A stretch of 64,000 nucleotides of DNA, from contig NC_053392.1 of NCBI RefSeq assembly GCF_905171765.1, forward strand, positions 410,740,299 to 410,804,298, written 5' to 3'. Made by a program: the position numbers and the translations under genes. The notes beneath the pieces are model-generated. The model worked only from the letters and a program-made list of their open reading frames with translations. It searched no databases and was not told the DNA's origin. The DNA is from Bufo bufo. Taxonomy: Eukaryota; Chordata; Amphibia; Anura; Bufonidae. This document shows, piece by piece, positions 9,006 through 21,041 of the stretch (position 1 is its first letter; the number at the start of each line of letters is the position of its first letter).

Positions 9006-10320
9006 ATGTCATATCTCCCATGCACCTTAGATCACAAAAAATATTTTCCAAAACCTGAACATATACCTCATTATGTGGACAGTGACCTTGAGGAACAGTT
9101 CACTTTTATGACTGTAGGGGACACCTTGTTAAAGAAACCTATTGAAGTAGATGATATTAATAAGATTGTTATTATACCCATAGCCCCTGTGGTTCCAGAT
9201 GTACCATCTCTGCTATCAGCTATTCCTGCCCATGTAGAGTTTTTCTCTGTTATTGATTTAAAAAATGCTTTTTTTTCTGTCCCAGTTGACAAAGAGACAT
9301 GGCCACTTTTTGCTTTTACATTATAATTTCGCCAGTATACTTGGTGTAGAATACCTTAGGGTTATGTAGACTCCCCAGTAGTCTACTCCATTGTCCTCCA
9401 AGTTACACTGCGCCCTTGGACTGCCCCTCATGGTTCTGTCCTTCTACAATATGTGGATGATCTCCTCATATGTAGTCCTACTCGGGAGGCCTGCCAGGCA
9501 GACTGTGTTAGTTTATTACTTTGGTTATGTGAAAATGGTCACAAAGTTTCTAGGAAGAAATTACAATGGTGTATGGAAAGTGTTGAGTATTTGGGCTTTG
9601 TTCTCAGTAGAGGTGAGAGGAGAATCAGCCATGCCCGAATTACCGCCGTACTGGGTCTGCCCTGCCCACAAACAAAAAAAAAAAGACATGCTGACCTTTC
9701 TTGGCATGATTGGTTACTGCTGCCAATGGATTGCTGATTGTTCCTACTATGATAATATCCTGAGACAAGCCACTAATACTGATATGCCTGACTTCATTAA
9801 ATGGTCTGATGAAATGTTACAAACTTTTAGTCATTTGAAATGTGCAATGGTTTCAAGTCCTGGTTTGGGCCTACCCGACTATGGTGTGATGTTTCACTTA
9901 TTTGCCAGGGACAATTGTAAAACCATGGCGGGAGTCCTGGCGCAAGATCATGGAGGTAAATTCTGCCCTGTTGCTTTATTCTCGAAAGTGGTTCCCGTAC
10001 AGGTTCAGGGCATGCCTGCGTGTCTCAGGAGTTTGGCAGCCTGTGCTATGGTCGCTGAGATGGCCACGCCTATCACCCTAGGTCATCCCACCACTCTGCA
10101 TACCGCACACAATGTTCAGGCCCTGTTGAGTTCTTCATATGTACATACACAACATATGTCAGCACAAAGGCTGAGTGGATATGAAGTTTTGTTGCTATCT
10201 AATCCTCCACTTCATATCAAATACTCAGCACCCACATTCGGTCCAATGGCTATACTGAATGCCCTACTTGGCTACAAGGGAGAGCAGGATGATTTGCCTC
10301 CTCCCCATGCATGTACTTAA
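9006..10320 (+). pseudogene. pol: ERV reverse transcriptase, broken
   Basis: Retroviral RT fragments. The first frame (9006-9737) reads the fingers/palm region (FFSVIDLKNAFFSVPVD), stops at 9324 and 9348, then the catalytic motif QYVDDLLICS near 9447. From about 9683 the signal moves to another frame and continues through the connection region (FLGMIGYCCQWIADCS) to a stop at 10318. The YVDDLL motif and connection segment point to gamma/epsilon-type retroviruses rather than Ty3/gypsy. Several stops and one frameshift make it inactive. Confidence 0.85.
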
Positions 10321-11103
10321 CTTATACATGAACATACCTCACCTAGGCCTGACTTACAGTCCACGCCCATTGAAGGAGCACCTGATGTTTTTGTGGATGG
10401 ATCCTGTTCCCGTCCTACTGACAACACTTATCATGCAGGATACACTGTGGTTCAGCTCCCTGATGTTATACTGGAATCAAATCCTATACCTTTTTAGTCA
10501 GCCCTAGCAGCTGAACTGATTGCCCTCACTAGAGCTTGTTGTCTTTTTGAGGGGAAAGATGTAAATGTATACACCAATTCCAAGTATGCCTTTGGGGTTG
10601 TACATGATCATGGGGTAATCTGGCAGAGCAGAGGCTTCATAGCTGCGGATGGGAGAGAAATCTCACATTCCACCCTAGTACATGATCTCCTGGCCGCCAT
10701 CCAATTACCAAGCAAAGGTTCTATTATCCATTGTAAGGCACATACTGGTCTACAAACGCACATAGCTAAAGGGAATGCCCTAGCTGATCAGGCAGCAAAA
10801 GAGGCTGCTATTAGAACGACGGCAACGATTCAAATGCCCTCCCTAGTTCCAGACATTACCCTTACTGGAAATCTATTGCTCAGCCTCCAGGATTTGGCTA
10901 CCAGTAGCTGCAAAATAGAATGGCAGTCGGTAGGTGCAGTACAAGACCCTAATACGGGTCTTATCTGCAAAGAGGGGAAGCCATGTATCCCAGTTGCAAG
11001 CGCCCCGATTTTAATTGCACAATAACATGGTCTTGGCCATAGGGGAGCACAGGCAACCACTGACCTCATTCGGAGAGATTTTTTTTATACCGGTCTTAGA
11101 TCA
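10321..11103 (+). pseudogene. pol: ERV RNase H and integrase N-terminus
   Basis: One frame with only two stops (TAG 10498-10500, TAA 11023-11025). RNase H is recognisable by VFVDGSCS, AAELIALTRA, TNSKYAFGVV and GNALADQAAKEAA. The third acidic position, normally Asp in TDS, is Asn here. After the second stop the frame reads HGLGHRGAQATTDLI, matching the two histidines of the integrase zinc domain; the cysteines and the catalytic core are not present because a CR1 LINE begins about 11104. Confidence 0.8.
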
Positions 11104-11259
11104 ATTTGAACAAGCTTGCTGCTTTTCCAAGGCCGCTAGTTCAAGTGCTGCTGTAGAAGTGCATTGGAGATATTCAGGAGATACTCAGGAGGTAATCTGG
11201 AGGTGGATACAATCTAAACAAGTAAGATTTGTTTGTTTAAAATCTTTCCCCTCTTTACA

Positions 11260-12172
11260 ATGGCACATCTGGTTCTGTGCAGGAATTGTTGTGCTTTTAT
11301 TTCAGGTTCCACTCTTCAAAGGTTTGGATACTGTCTGATCTGTAGACAGCTCTCCATAATGCAGCAGGAAATTACCTTTTTGAAACATGAGATTTTTAAA
11401 TTAACCACTAAACAAACTCAGGCTAAGAACATTGCAATGCCACTGCCACAGAGGCCCCCTAGAAATGGAAGATGGGTTACTGTAGGTTCAGGTAGACTGA
11501 GAGTTGTGGATAGAAGGCATGTCCCACAGTCTGTGGCTCTCCATAATACATTTGCAGCACTTTCAGAGTGCAAGAGCAACATGGAGGATGGCTCAAGCAC
11601 AGTGGGTGAGAAACAATCATCTCCCATGCCTAAAGTATGCAAGACTGCAGCCAAAGACAAAAAGGAGAAGGTGAGGATTGATAGTAAGCAGCTGTTGGTG
11701 GGCGATTCCATCATAAGAGGTGTGAAGTTTGAGGAGAATGGTGTTGTGAGATGTCTCCCTGGTGCTACCGCTAGCAGGGATAGACGACGGATCCTAAATA
11801 TAGTTAGGCAAGCAAAGCAGGAAAGGGAAGTGGATGTTATTCTCCATCTTGGGACAAACGATCTGGCTTGCAATGAGGTTTCAAAGGTGAAAGAAGCTTG
11901 GAAAGGATATACGGGAGGTTGCATCAACTGTTTCATTCTCTACAGTTTTGCCTGTGCATAACCTTCAGCATGACAGGAAGATGCGCATTAAGGAATTCAA
12001 TGTATGGCTTGGTGAATGGTGTCTGAACCAAGGGTTTGGCTTTGTGTCTCATGATAGCTCTTGTTGGAATGGAAAAGAACTGTACAAGAAAGATGGTTTG
12101 CATCTTTCTCTCAAGGGAACGAATGTCCTTGGTGAACAGTTCCAAGTATTTGCTAAGAAGCATTTAAACTAG
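11260..12172 (+). pseudogene. CR1 ORF1 with SGNH esterase domain
   Basis: From ATG 11260 the product begins with closely spaced cysteine pairs (CRNCC...CLICRQL), a PHD-like zinc-binding segment. A C-terminal esterase follows: LLVGDSIIRG holds the nucleophile Ser and HLGTNDLA the Asn/Asp block. After about 11930 the signal shifts frame and resumes with KKDGLHLSLKGTNVLG, the Asp-His block, ending at TAA 12170-12172. The middle of the esterase is shortened. Such ORF1 proteins bind RNA and membranes in CR1/L2 LINEs; this copy is frameshifted. Confidence 0.8.
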
Positions 12173-12253
12173 GAAAGGGGGGCAAAAGAGTCCAGCAGTC
12201 CGACTGCCCCCCGGAACAATGCCAGAAGAGGCCAGTAGCACAAAGGTTAAGAA

Positions 12254-15010
12254 ATGACAAGCTCAGTCTTGTCTACAAATGCTCGCAGTCTAGGGAATAA
12301 GATCAATGAGCTTGAGGCTATAATGGCATCTGAGAATATAGATGTAGTGGCTGTTACTGAGACGTGGTTCAAGGGGAGTAATGACTGGGATATATCAATA
12401 CCAGGGTTCTCTCTATACAGGAAAGACAGAGAAGGCAAGAAGGGGAGGGGTGGCCCTGTATGTGAAAGATAGCATAAAATCGAATTTGATACTAGTTAGC
12501 GAGAACAATTTAGAGTCAGTTTGGGTTACCTTGCAGCTTTATAATCATAAGGTAACTCGTGTAGGTGTTATATATAGACCACCTACCCAAGTCAAAGAAT
12601 TAGATGATCTACTAGTTGAGGAAATAGCTAAAATGACATTGAAGGGGGAAGTTATCATTATGGGAGACTTCAATCTTCCAGATGTAAACTGGAAAACCAA
12701 AATAGCTAGTTCTGCCAAGAGTACAGATATTCTAAATTCCCTACTGGGATTATCTCTACAGCAAGTAGTGGAGGAGCCAACCCGGAAGGAGGCCATTTTA
12801 GATTTAGTATTCACAAATGGGAATTTGGTATCTGATATTACAGTAGGGGAAAGCTTGGGATCTAGTGATCACCAGTCAGTGTGATTTACTATAAGTACAG
12901 TGACTGAGTCACACCACACAAAAACAAAAGTTTTAGATTTTAGAAAAACTGACTTTTCTAAAATTAGATTAGTGGTATACGAGTCCCTATCAGACTGGAA
13001 CAGTTTCATTGGAGTCCAGGAGAAATGAGACTACTTAAAAGTGGCACTATTGAAGGCAACAGAAGATTGCATTAGGCTTGTCAGTAAAAGCAAAAAAAGG
13101 AAGAGACCACTGTGGTACTCAGCAGAAGTGGCCAAAATCATTAAAAACAAAAAGATAGCATTTAGGAATTATAAAAAAAATCAAAACGAGGATGACAGAC
13201 AAATTTATAAGATTAGGCAGAGAGAGGCCAAACAAGTTATAAGAGCTTCTAAAGCACAGGCAGAAGAGAAATTAGCTCAGTCAGGGAAAAAAGGCGATAA
13301 GGCATTCTTCAGATACATAAATGAAAAAAGGAAACTAAAACAAGGAATTACCAAATTAAAAACGAAAGAAGGAAGGTATATGGAAGAAGATAAAGAACTA
13401 GCTGACTGCCTCAATGAATACTTCTGTTCAGTTTTTACAAAGGAAAATGAAGGAGAAGGACCTCAGTTGGGAAAGAAGACTAATGAATCTTTTGACGCAT
13501 TAGTCTTTACAGAGGAAGAGGTTCTAAGTCAACTGTCTAAAATTAATACAAATAAGTCACAGGGGCCTGATGGGATACACCCAAAGCTATTAAAAGAGCT
13601 CAGCGGTGAACTAGCAAAACCATTAACAGATTTATTTAACCAATCACTGGCAACAGGAGTCGTCGCAGAAGATTGGAAATTAGCAAATGTTGTGCCCATT
13701 CACAAGAAAGGTAGTAGGGAGGAATCGGGCAACTATAGGCCAGTAAGCCTGACATCAATAGTGGGGAAATTAATGAAACCATACTTAAGGAGAGGATTGT
13801 GGAACATCTAAAATCCCATGGATTGAAAGATGAAAAACAGCATGGGTTTACTTCAGGGAGATCATGTCAAACTAATCTTATTGATTTTTTTGATTGGGTG
13901 ACTAAAATAATAGATGGAGGAGGTGCAGTAGACATCGCTTATCTAGACTTTAGTAAGGCTTTTGATACTGTCCCACATAGAAGGCTTATCAATAAAGTGC
14001 AGTCATTGGGCTTGGACTCCCATATTGTTGAATGGATTAGGCAGTGGCTGAGGGACAGGCAACAGAGGGTTGTAGTCAATGGAGTATATTCAGACCAAGG
14101 TCTTGTTACCAGTGGGGTACCTCAGGGATCTGTTCTGGGACCCATATTGTTTAATATCTTTGTCAGCAAAATTGCAGAAGGCCTCAATGGTAAGGTGTGT
14201 CTTTTTGCTGATGACACAAAGATTTGTAACAGGGTTGATGTTCCTGGAGGAATACACCAAATAGAAAAGGACTTAGGAAAACTAGAGGAATGGTCAAAAA
14301 TCTGGCAACTAAAATTTAATGTTGATAAGTGCAAGATAATGCACCTGGGACGTAAAAACCCAAGAGCAGAATATAAAATCAGTGATACAGTCCTAACCTC
14401 AGTATCTGAGGAAAGGGATTTAGGGATCATTATTTCAGAAGACTTAAAGGTAGGCAGACAATGTCACAGAGCAGCAGGAAATGCTAGCAGAATGCTTGGG
14501 TGTATAGCAAGAGGAATTACCAGTAGAAAGAGGGAGGTGCTCATGCTGCTCTACAGAGCACTAGTGAGACCTCATTTGGAGTATTGTGCTCAGTACTGGA
14601 GACCATATCTCCAGAAGGATATTGATACTTTGGAGAGAGTTCAGAGAAGAGCTAGTAAACTGGTACATGGATTGCAGGATAAAACTTACCAGGAAAGATT
14701 AAAGGACCTTAACATGTATAGCTTGGAAGAAAGACGAGACAGAGGGGATATGATAGAAACTTTTAAATACATAAAGGGAATCAACAAGGTAAAAGAGGAA
14801 AGAATATTTAAAAGAAGAAAAACTGCTACAAGAGGACATAGTTTTAAATTAGAGGGGCAAAGGTTTAAAAGTAATATCAGGAAGTATTACTTTACTGAGA
14901 GAGTAGTGGATGCATGGAATAGCCTTCCTGCAGAAGTGGCAGCTGCAAATATAGTGGAGGAGTTTAAGCATGCATGGGATAGGCATAAGGCCATCCTTCA
15001 TATAAGATAA
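12254..15010 (+). pseudogene. CR1 ORF2 endonuclease/reverse transcriptase
   Basis: The N-terminal AP-endonuclease reads STNARSLGNKINELEAI, VTETWF, GVIYRPP, MGDFNLPDVNW and GSSDHQSV. RT follows with KSQGPDGIHPKLLK, NYRPVSLTS, LDFSKAFDTVPH, GVPQGSVLGPILFN and the catalytic LFADDTKI. Frameshifts occur at about 12440 and 13800, with stops near 12882 and 13026. The C-terminus (SLEERRDRGDMIETFK ... VDAWNSLPAEV) is the standard CR1 tail and ends at TAA 15008-15010. Confidence 0.9.
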
Positions 15011-15104
15011 AGCCAAGGGCTATCCATAGTATTTAGTATATTGGGCAGACTAGATGGGCCAAATGGTTCTTATCTGCCGACACATTCTATGTTTCTATAT
15101 TGCT

Positions 15105-15479
15105 CGTGCCTCTCCTTTCTCTCCACAGGAACCTACGCATCCTTTCCAACCAGGAGACGTGGTGATAGTCCAGCGCCTGGCAAAAGGACGAAAACAGACT
15201 GAGTTCCCGTTTGGACCACCCACCCGAGTGGTAGCAGTCACCAGAACAGCGATTCTCACAGAAGAGGCTCCAATCTGGATTCACGCTAGCAGAGTGAAAA
15301 GGGTCCCTGAGGCTTCTTCTCCAAGGACGGACAAAGACAAAGAGGGTGAAGCAGATGTGAATTGCCTGAACAAAGAGAGGAGCTCAGAAGAAGTTTCCCT
15401 GAAAAGTGCCTTGCCACAGGCTGAAGATGATGACCCCACAATATTCTGGGAGATTTGTTTGTCTGCTGAGAATTATTAA
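15105..15479 (+). pseudogene. pol: ERV integrase C-terminal domain
   Basis: After the CR1 end the frame resumes retroviral integrase: HPFQPGDVVIVQRLAKG and WIHASRVKRVPE match the DNA-binding C-terminal domain of gamma/epsilon-type integrases. It runs to TAA 15477-15479. The catalytic core between this and the zinc domain at 11026 is missing, so the CR1 insertion or a linked deletion removed about 150-200 residues. Confidence 0.78.
15113..15128 (+). promoter_or_regulatory. Candidate env splice acceptor
   Basis: A pyrimidine-rich run ending in ctctccacag lies at the start of the surviving integrase C-terminus. Retroviral env mRNAs usually use an acceptor near the end of pol, so this pairs logically with the donor at 7266/7267. 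Sequence pattern only. Confidence 0.35.
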
Positions 15480-15610
15480 TCTTTGTGTTTTCTTGCCAGT
15501 CTGGCTTATTACTACATGTATTTATCACCCAGAGAAGATGAGTTTCTTCTGCGGTGCACCAAATAATCAGCCAGAATATAAAAGAGCTCAGGAGCAAGAT
15601 CCCTGTTGAG
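15480..15610 (+). pseudogene. Possible env N-terminal remnant
   Basis: Directly after integrase the same region reads a hydrophobic segment LCVFLPVWLITTCIY followed by a short hydrophilic stretch, then a stop at 15607. Its position and hydrophobicity suit an env signal peptide, but the similarity is too short to be sure. Confidence 0.3.
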
Positions 15611-16064
15611 GAACGGTTGAGACGTGTGCATATATATCCATGCATGCCTGCAAACACGTGCGGGCATGTATGGTATATATATGCATACATTAACCACCGC
15701 ATCATGGGGTGATGCCCATGGTGATCCCCAGGGGCTCATGGTGGCCCCTGTGGGAAATATGTGGTCCCTGGAAGCTGTGCCCCCTTATAATCCCCCTTAT
15801 ATTAGTATATATATGTGCCCCCTTATATATGTCCCCTGTATGTGATGCCCCAGATATATGCGAGGGTGTGTGTATATATAGATATGTGTGTATGTATTTG
15901 CACACGTGTCTATGTATATACACTTATGTCAGCATGACAGTATGTATGTGGGCTTATTGCTGCCCATTCATACCCCCGGTTTGTATGTGTTTATAGATGA
16001 GCCCCCAAGCATCTGTGGATATATATATGCATATATGCAATTCCAACTGTTATCAACAGAGTTG
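15611..16064. other. TA/TG-rich low-complexity stretch
   Basis: Many alternations of tatatg, catgcatg and cccctta. Frames on both strands are open only because of the simple composition. No gene is seen. Confidence 0.6.
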
Positions 16065-17300
16065 TTATAGCCTGTAGGATAACAGCTGATTAGCATCTAG
16101 TCCCCTTTTGTTCAGGCCCAAAGCAATCAGACGCTTTGGCACCGTTTGTGAGGGGACCTTCTAACCAGAGACATCAAGAACCTGAGAACCTGTTTTTCCA
16201 CACCTCTGCCCATGGCTAAAACTCCATGCCCCTACTCCCAGCATTTTTGGGACTAGGGGGGGGGAGGACTCTGGGGATTGTAGGCAGGCATACGTCACAG
16301 TGACACTATGATGTCACATGCCTGAGGAAGGAGGAGGGGGTTGCTTTTGGGCTATAAAACCCCGAACCGGCCAGAGGTGCGCTCTCTTGCAACCAGACTA
16401 GATTCAGAGACGCATAGGAGAGAGGAGCTCCATGATGACCACCTGGATAAGGCCTAAGTATAACCCCTGGTCCTGTAACCCCTATATTTGTGTCCTTGAT
16501 GTGATGTGACCCTGGGCCCTGATTTACCCTTGCCGTGTTACTGGACACCCTGATCCCCCAAACCCTTGCCTTATTGTATCCTTGTTTGTACCCCTGATCC
16601 TGTGCCACGGGTTACTGGACACCCTGATCCCCCAAACCCTTGATCCTTGTTTGTACCCCTGATCCTGTGATCCCCCAAACCCTTGCCTTATTGTATTCCC
16701 CTGTTGTACCCCTGATCCTGTGGCCCTATTAGTACCCCTGATTACCCCCACTCCCTGCTGTGTCCCTGATCCCTGCTGTACCCCTGGTAAACCTCAGCAC
16801 TCACTTGCAAGTAACCCTTGCAGTGCTGAATCTATAGTGTCTGTGGCCTGCACTCCCTTGCAGTGACACTGTTAACCCCGTAGGGACAGTGAGTACAGAT
16901 GGGTGGGATATTGTTAATATTACTTGTATGTGTGAACTGTGTAGTTAGTTGATGGGTGGAATTGGGAATGTGTAGTGTAGTTTAGGATTGTATATTTAGT
17001 GCTGTATTGTTAGTATTGCGTGCGTAGTGTATTGTTAGTAATAAATACTGTGTTTGGTTTATAACTATCTGTGTGGCGTGTGGTTATTGGCGATAGTTAG
17101 TTTAGTAAGGCGCATGCAGCTAGCATAGTGATCAGTGTAAAGTATAGCAAAGGTATTGTGTGTTATTATATAAAGGCATAAATGGGCGGAGTTATCACTA
17201 GATGGCTCCTCCCATTTATGAATATTAATTATCGATATTTGCATAAATATTGGTGATTAATATTCCCCCTTTACAATCCCTTTGCTCCCGTCCCCTTTTA
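16065..17300 (+). mobile_element. Candidate solo LTR or LTR plus leader
   Basis: A TATA box in ggctataaaaccccgaacc (about 16349) and an aataaa at 17040-17045 are spaced like an LTR with a long R region. Between them 16538-16735 is a degenerate tandem repeat built on ctgatcccccaaacccttg and tgtacccctgatcctgtg. Two stem-loops follow at 17178-17220 and about 17218-17265. No matching second copy or target duplication was found, so borders are approximate. It separates the integrase and env-like pieces of the provirus. Confidence 0.4.
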
Positions 17301-17325
17301 TTCTGAACAGAATAGTATAGTCAGG

Positions 17326-17820
17326 ATGGCAAATGCCCTAAATGTTAGTTCATTGTTCCTTAAAGACTTACAGAGCCCACGGGATCTTATACAAACATGT
17401 GTTATTTCTGTGCCTACACCCGATGAATCCCTCCTTGAAGTCTGGTCGATGGCTAACAATACACAATCTTTTATTCCCTTGTATGACTTCTGCAGGGAGT
17501 GTCAGAAATTAGGAAATAGCAGGGATAATATTAGAATAACTACTATTAACGTGACTGCAGCAGAGACTTGTTTTACCTTTTCCCAGGATATGACTTTATA
17601 TTGTGATAATAGAGACATAAAAAGTGGATTACCTAAGAATAGTGTAGATTATATTGAAGACACTTGTAAAAAGAATAGTAGGCTTGCTAGCTCCCTGGAT
17701 AATTCCATGAGTTGTAATAAGACTATTGTGACTCCCAGTTTTATCTACTGTACATTGCAATTGCTCATTGTTGTATTTTGGATATTTCACACTCTTTTGG
17801 AGTGTACCCCTAATAAATAA
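17326..17820 (+). pseudogene. Env-like glycoprotein fragment
   Basis: ATG at 17326 opens 164 codons with several N-glycosylation sequons (NVS, NNT, NVT, NMS-like, NKT), eight or more cysteines and a C-terminal hydrophobic segment FIYCTLQLLIVVFWIF that could span a membrane, ending at TAA 17818-17820. Its position downstream of integrase fits a retroviral Env, but no furin site, fusion peptide or CX6CC motif is visible and there is no signal peptide at this start. It could also be an unrelated small membrane protein. Confidence 0.35.
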
Positions 17821-18308
17821 AAAAATGTAAAACCAGTGTTGGCTACCTCGTCCTTCTCCACCGCAGCTTCCACCTACACCGCTACGTCCACCGCCTCCTC
17901 AAACTCCTATTCCATTTGGACCTCCACCTCATAAATCAAGTTTATTTTTTTTAATTTGTAAGTATTTTATTTTATGTAATTTCACAAATTTGTCAGTTAA
18001 ATTTTCGGGTGAAATTCACTAATTTTTGGCTGTGATATACCCCTGCTCTACCTAGTAGACAGGTTAATACATTTCACAAATTTTTCTGTTACATTCTTGG
18101 GTGACATTTTACCTTTTTTGCCGTGAATAAACCCCTGCTCTGCATAGGTGACAGGGACAGAAATTTTAAAAATCATCTGTTCCATTAGTGGGTGACATTA
18201 ACCCATTTCTGGCGATGAAAAACCCCTGCTCTGCATAGGTGACAGGGAGTTAAATTTGTAAAATTTGTCTTTAATTGGCCCTTTCATTTGATCCTTCTGT
18301 TTTAATAA
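17821..18308 (+). mobile_element. Older hAT, left part (split by hAT at 18317)
   Basis: 17808-17940 is similar to 29295-29450 (shared phrases gctacctc, cttccacctacaccgc, catccaccgcctcctcaa-like), so both flanks of the 10.56-kb hAT belong to related hAT DNA. 17965-18245 is a tandem repeat of about 82-91 bp in three copies, each with cccctgctct and a tgacagg phrase. No left terminal repeat of this older element is visible. Confidence 0.55.
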
Positions 18309-18860
18309 CTTGTGACTAGGGATGAGCGAACCCGAACTGTATAGTTCGGGTTCGTACCGAATTTTGGGGTGTCCGTGACACGGACCCGAACCCGAACATT
18401 TTCGTAAAAGTCTGTGTTCGGGTTCGGTGTTCGGCGCTTTCTTGGCGCTTTTTGAAAGGCTGCAAAGCAGCCAATCAACAAGCGTCATACTACTTGCCCC
18501 AAGAGGCCATCACAGCCTTGCCTACTATTGGCATGGCTGTGATTGGCCAGTGCAGCATGTGACCCAGCCTCTATATAAGCTTGGGTCACGTTGCGCTGCA
18601 CGTCACTCTGCACGTCACTCTGCTGATTGAAGCATAGGGAGAGGTTGCAGCTGCGACGTTAGGGCGAGATTAGGCAGTGATTAACTCCTCCAAAAGACTT
18701 CATTCTGTGATCGATCTGCAGCTGTGGATCATTGAAGTGCTAATATTGACTTGCTCACGTTTTTGAGGCTGCCCAGAGCGTTTTTAGATCACTTTTTTTC
18801 TGGGGTGATCGGCGGCCATTTTGTGACTTCTGGTGCGCCAGCACAAGCTATCACCAAGTG

Positions 18861-19165
18861 TATTTAACCATCAATAGTGTGGTTATTTTGTGCTATATCC
18901 TACATCAGCTGCAGGCTGAGCCTGTGTCACCGAAGTGCATTTAACCATCAACAGTCTGGTTATTTTTTGGCCATATACTACATCAGCTGCAGGCTGAGCC
19001 TGTGTCACCGAAGTGCATTTAACCATCAACAGTCTGATTATTTTTTGGCCATATACTACATCTGGTGCAGGCTGAGCCTGTGTCACCCAAGTGCATTTAA
19101 CCATCAACAGTGTGGTTATTTTTTGGCCATATACTACATCAGTGGCAAGTTGAGCCTGTCACCCA
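18861..19165 (+). repeat. 78-bp tandem repeat, four copies
   Basis: Copies marked by ttaaccatcaa start at 18864, 18941, 19019 and 19097 (spacing 77, 78, 78). The unit also contains gcaggctgagcctgtgtcac. It lies in the 5' part of the hAT. Frames over it on both strands are open because of the repeat and have no independent support. Confidence 0.9.
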
Positions 19166-20768
19166 GCACCTAAAAAATAGACCTGACATTTCTATTCAAC
19201 CAAATCTGTACTGTTTTAGCTGGTCAAGTTATTTGTAGTGACCGTAAAAGCACACTTTTTGTTCTGGGTGGAAAAACTATTCCCAAATTTGCCATTCTCA
19301 AAATAACTAGTTTCTGGTATATGAGGCCTACTTGAAATCTATCCCAAAAAGGATATCTTACATTGAAGGTACTGATAGTGTCATTCAGAAAAACCTAAGA
19401 CACACGCTACCGTGCAGATAGAAGTCTGATTCTGAGATTAAACCTTAACCTGTCACACAGTGCAAAAAAAAACAGGTCTCACATTTCTATTCAAGCAAAT
19501 CTGTACTGTTTTAGCTGGTCAAGTTATTTGTAGCGACCGTAAAAGCACATTTTTTTTTCTGGTTTGAAAAACTATTCCCAAATTTGCCATTCTCAAAATA
19601 ACTAGTTTCTGGTATTTGAGGCCTACTTGAAATCTATCCCAAAAAGGATATCTTACATTGAAGGTACTGATAGTGTCATTCAGAAAAACCTAAGACACAC
19701 GCTACCGTGCAGATAGAAGTCTGATTCTGTGATTAAACCTTAACCTGTCACACAGTGCAAAAAAAAACAGGTCTCACATTTCTATTCAAGCAAATCTGTA
19801 CTGTTTTAGCTGGTCAAGTTATTTGTAGCGACCGTAAAAGCACTTTTTTTTTTCTGATTTGAAAAACTATTCCCAAATTTGCCATTCTCAAAATAACTAG
19901 TTTCTGGTATTTGAGGCCTACTTGAAATCTATCCCAAAAAGGATATCTTACATTGAAGGTACTGATAGTGTCATTCAGAAAAACCTAAGACACACGCTAC
20001 CGTGCAGATAGAAGTCTGATTCTGAGATTAAACCTTAACCTGTCACACAGTGCAAAAAAAAACAGGTCTCACATTTCTATTCAAGCAAATCTGTACTGTT
20101 TTAGCTGGTCAAGTTATTTGTAGCGACCGTAAAAGCACATTTTTTTTCTGGGTTGAAAAACTATTCCCAAATTTGCCATTCTCAAAATAACTAGTTTCTG
20201 GTATTTGAGGCCTACTTGAAATCTATCCCAAAAAGGATATCTTACATTGAAGGTACTGATAGTGTCATTCAGAAAAACCTAAGACACACGCTACCGTGCA
20301 GATAGAAGTCTGATTCTGTGATTAAACCTTAACCTGTCACACAGTGCAAAAAAAAACAGGTCTCACATTTCTATTCAAGCAAATCTGTACTGTTTTAGCT
20401 GGTCAAGTTATTTGTAGCGACCGTAAAAGCACATTTTTTTTTCTGGGTTGAAAAACTATTCCCAAATTTGCCATTCTCAAAATAACTAGTTTCTGGTATT
20501 TGAGGCCTACTTGAAATCTATCCCAAAAAGGATATCTTACATTGAAGGTACTGATAGTGTCATTCAGAAAAACCTAAGACACACGCTACCGTGCAGATAG
20601 AAGTCTGATTCTGAGATTAAACCTTAACCTGTCACACAGTGCAAAAAAAAACAGGTCTCACATTTCTATTCAAGCAAATCTGTACTGTTTTAGCTGGTCA
20701 AGTTATTTGTAGCGACCGTAAAAGCCCTTTTTTTTTTCTGGGTTGAAAAACTATTCCCAAATTTGCCA

Positions 20769-21041
20769 AAGACAAATCGTGAATTGAGGCGGAGGATAGG
20801 AGAACATCTATCAGACATCCGGAACTCGAGAGACACTACGGTGTCTCGCCATGTACGGGATGTACACGCTGGGAATCCGGATGTGCTGAGGGTCCAGGGC
20901 ATTGTGATGCCCAAAAAATCCACACGCGGTGGAGATATAGACACTCTACTGCTCCAAAAAGAAGCGATGTGGATTTTCAGATTACAAACCATGCACCCTA
21001 GTGGGTTAAATGAGGCAATTTCATATTCATGCTTCATTTGA
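20769..21041 (+). pseudogene. PLE GIY-YIG endonuclease C-terminal fragment
   Basis: The frame begins at KTNRELRRRIGEHLSDIR, equivalent to the KTGRELRRRIGEH segment of the PLE at 37.3 kb, and continues to the C-terminus (EAMWIFRLQTMHPSGLNE...) with a stop at 21039-21041. The GIY and YVG residues that precede this point are missing, so it is a truncated domain. GIY-YIG nicks target DNA for PLE retrotransposition. Confidence 0.85.

Larger units (their letters stand above)
11104..15104 (+). mobile_element. CR1 LINE, nearly full length
   Basis: Non-LTR retrotransposon with ORF1 (zinc-finger plus esterase), ORF2 (endonuclease plus RT) and a 3' end reading cattctatgtttctatattg, the kind of short ATTCTATG-like repeat that terminates CR1 elements. 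It lies in the retroviral integrase gene. Both frames are interrupted, so this copy is dead, but its length indicates that little 5' truncation occurred. No target duplication is evident, as is usual for CR1. Confidence 0.88.

Noticed and set aside
15624..16070. Several open frames in TA/TG-rich sequence
   Set aside because: They overlap on both strands and consist of low-complexity Tyr/Ile/His/Cys codons from tatatg and catgca repeats.
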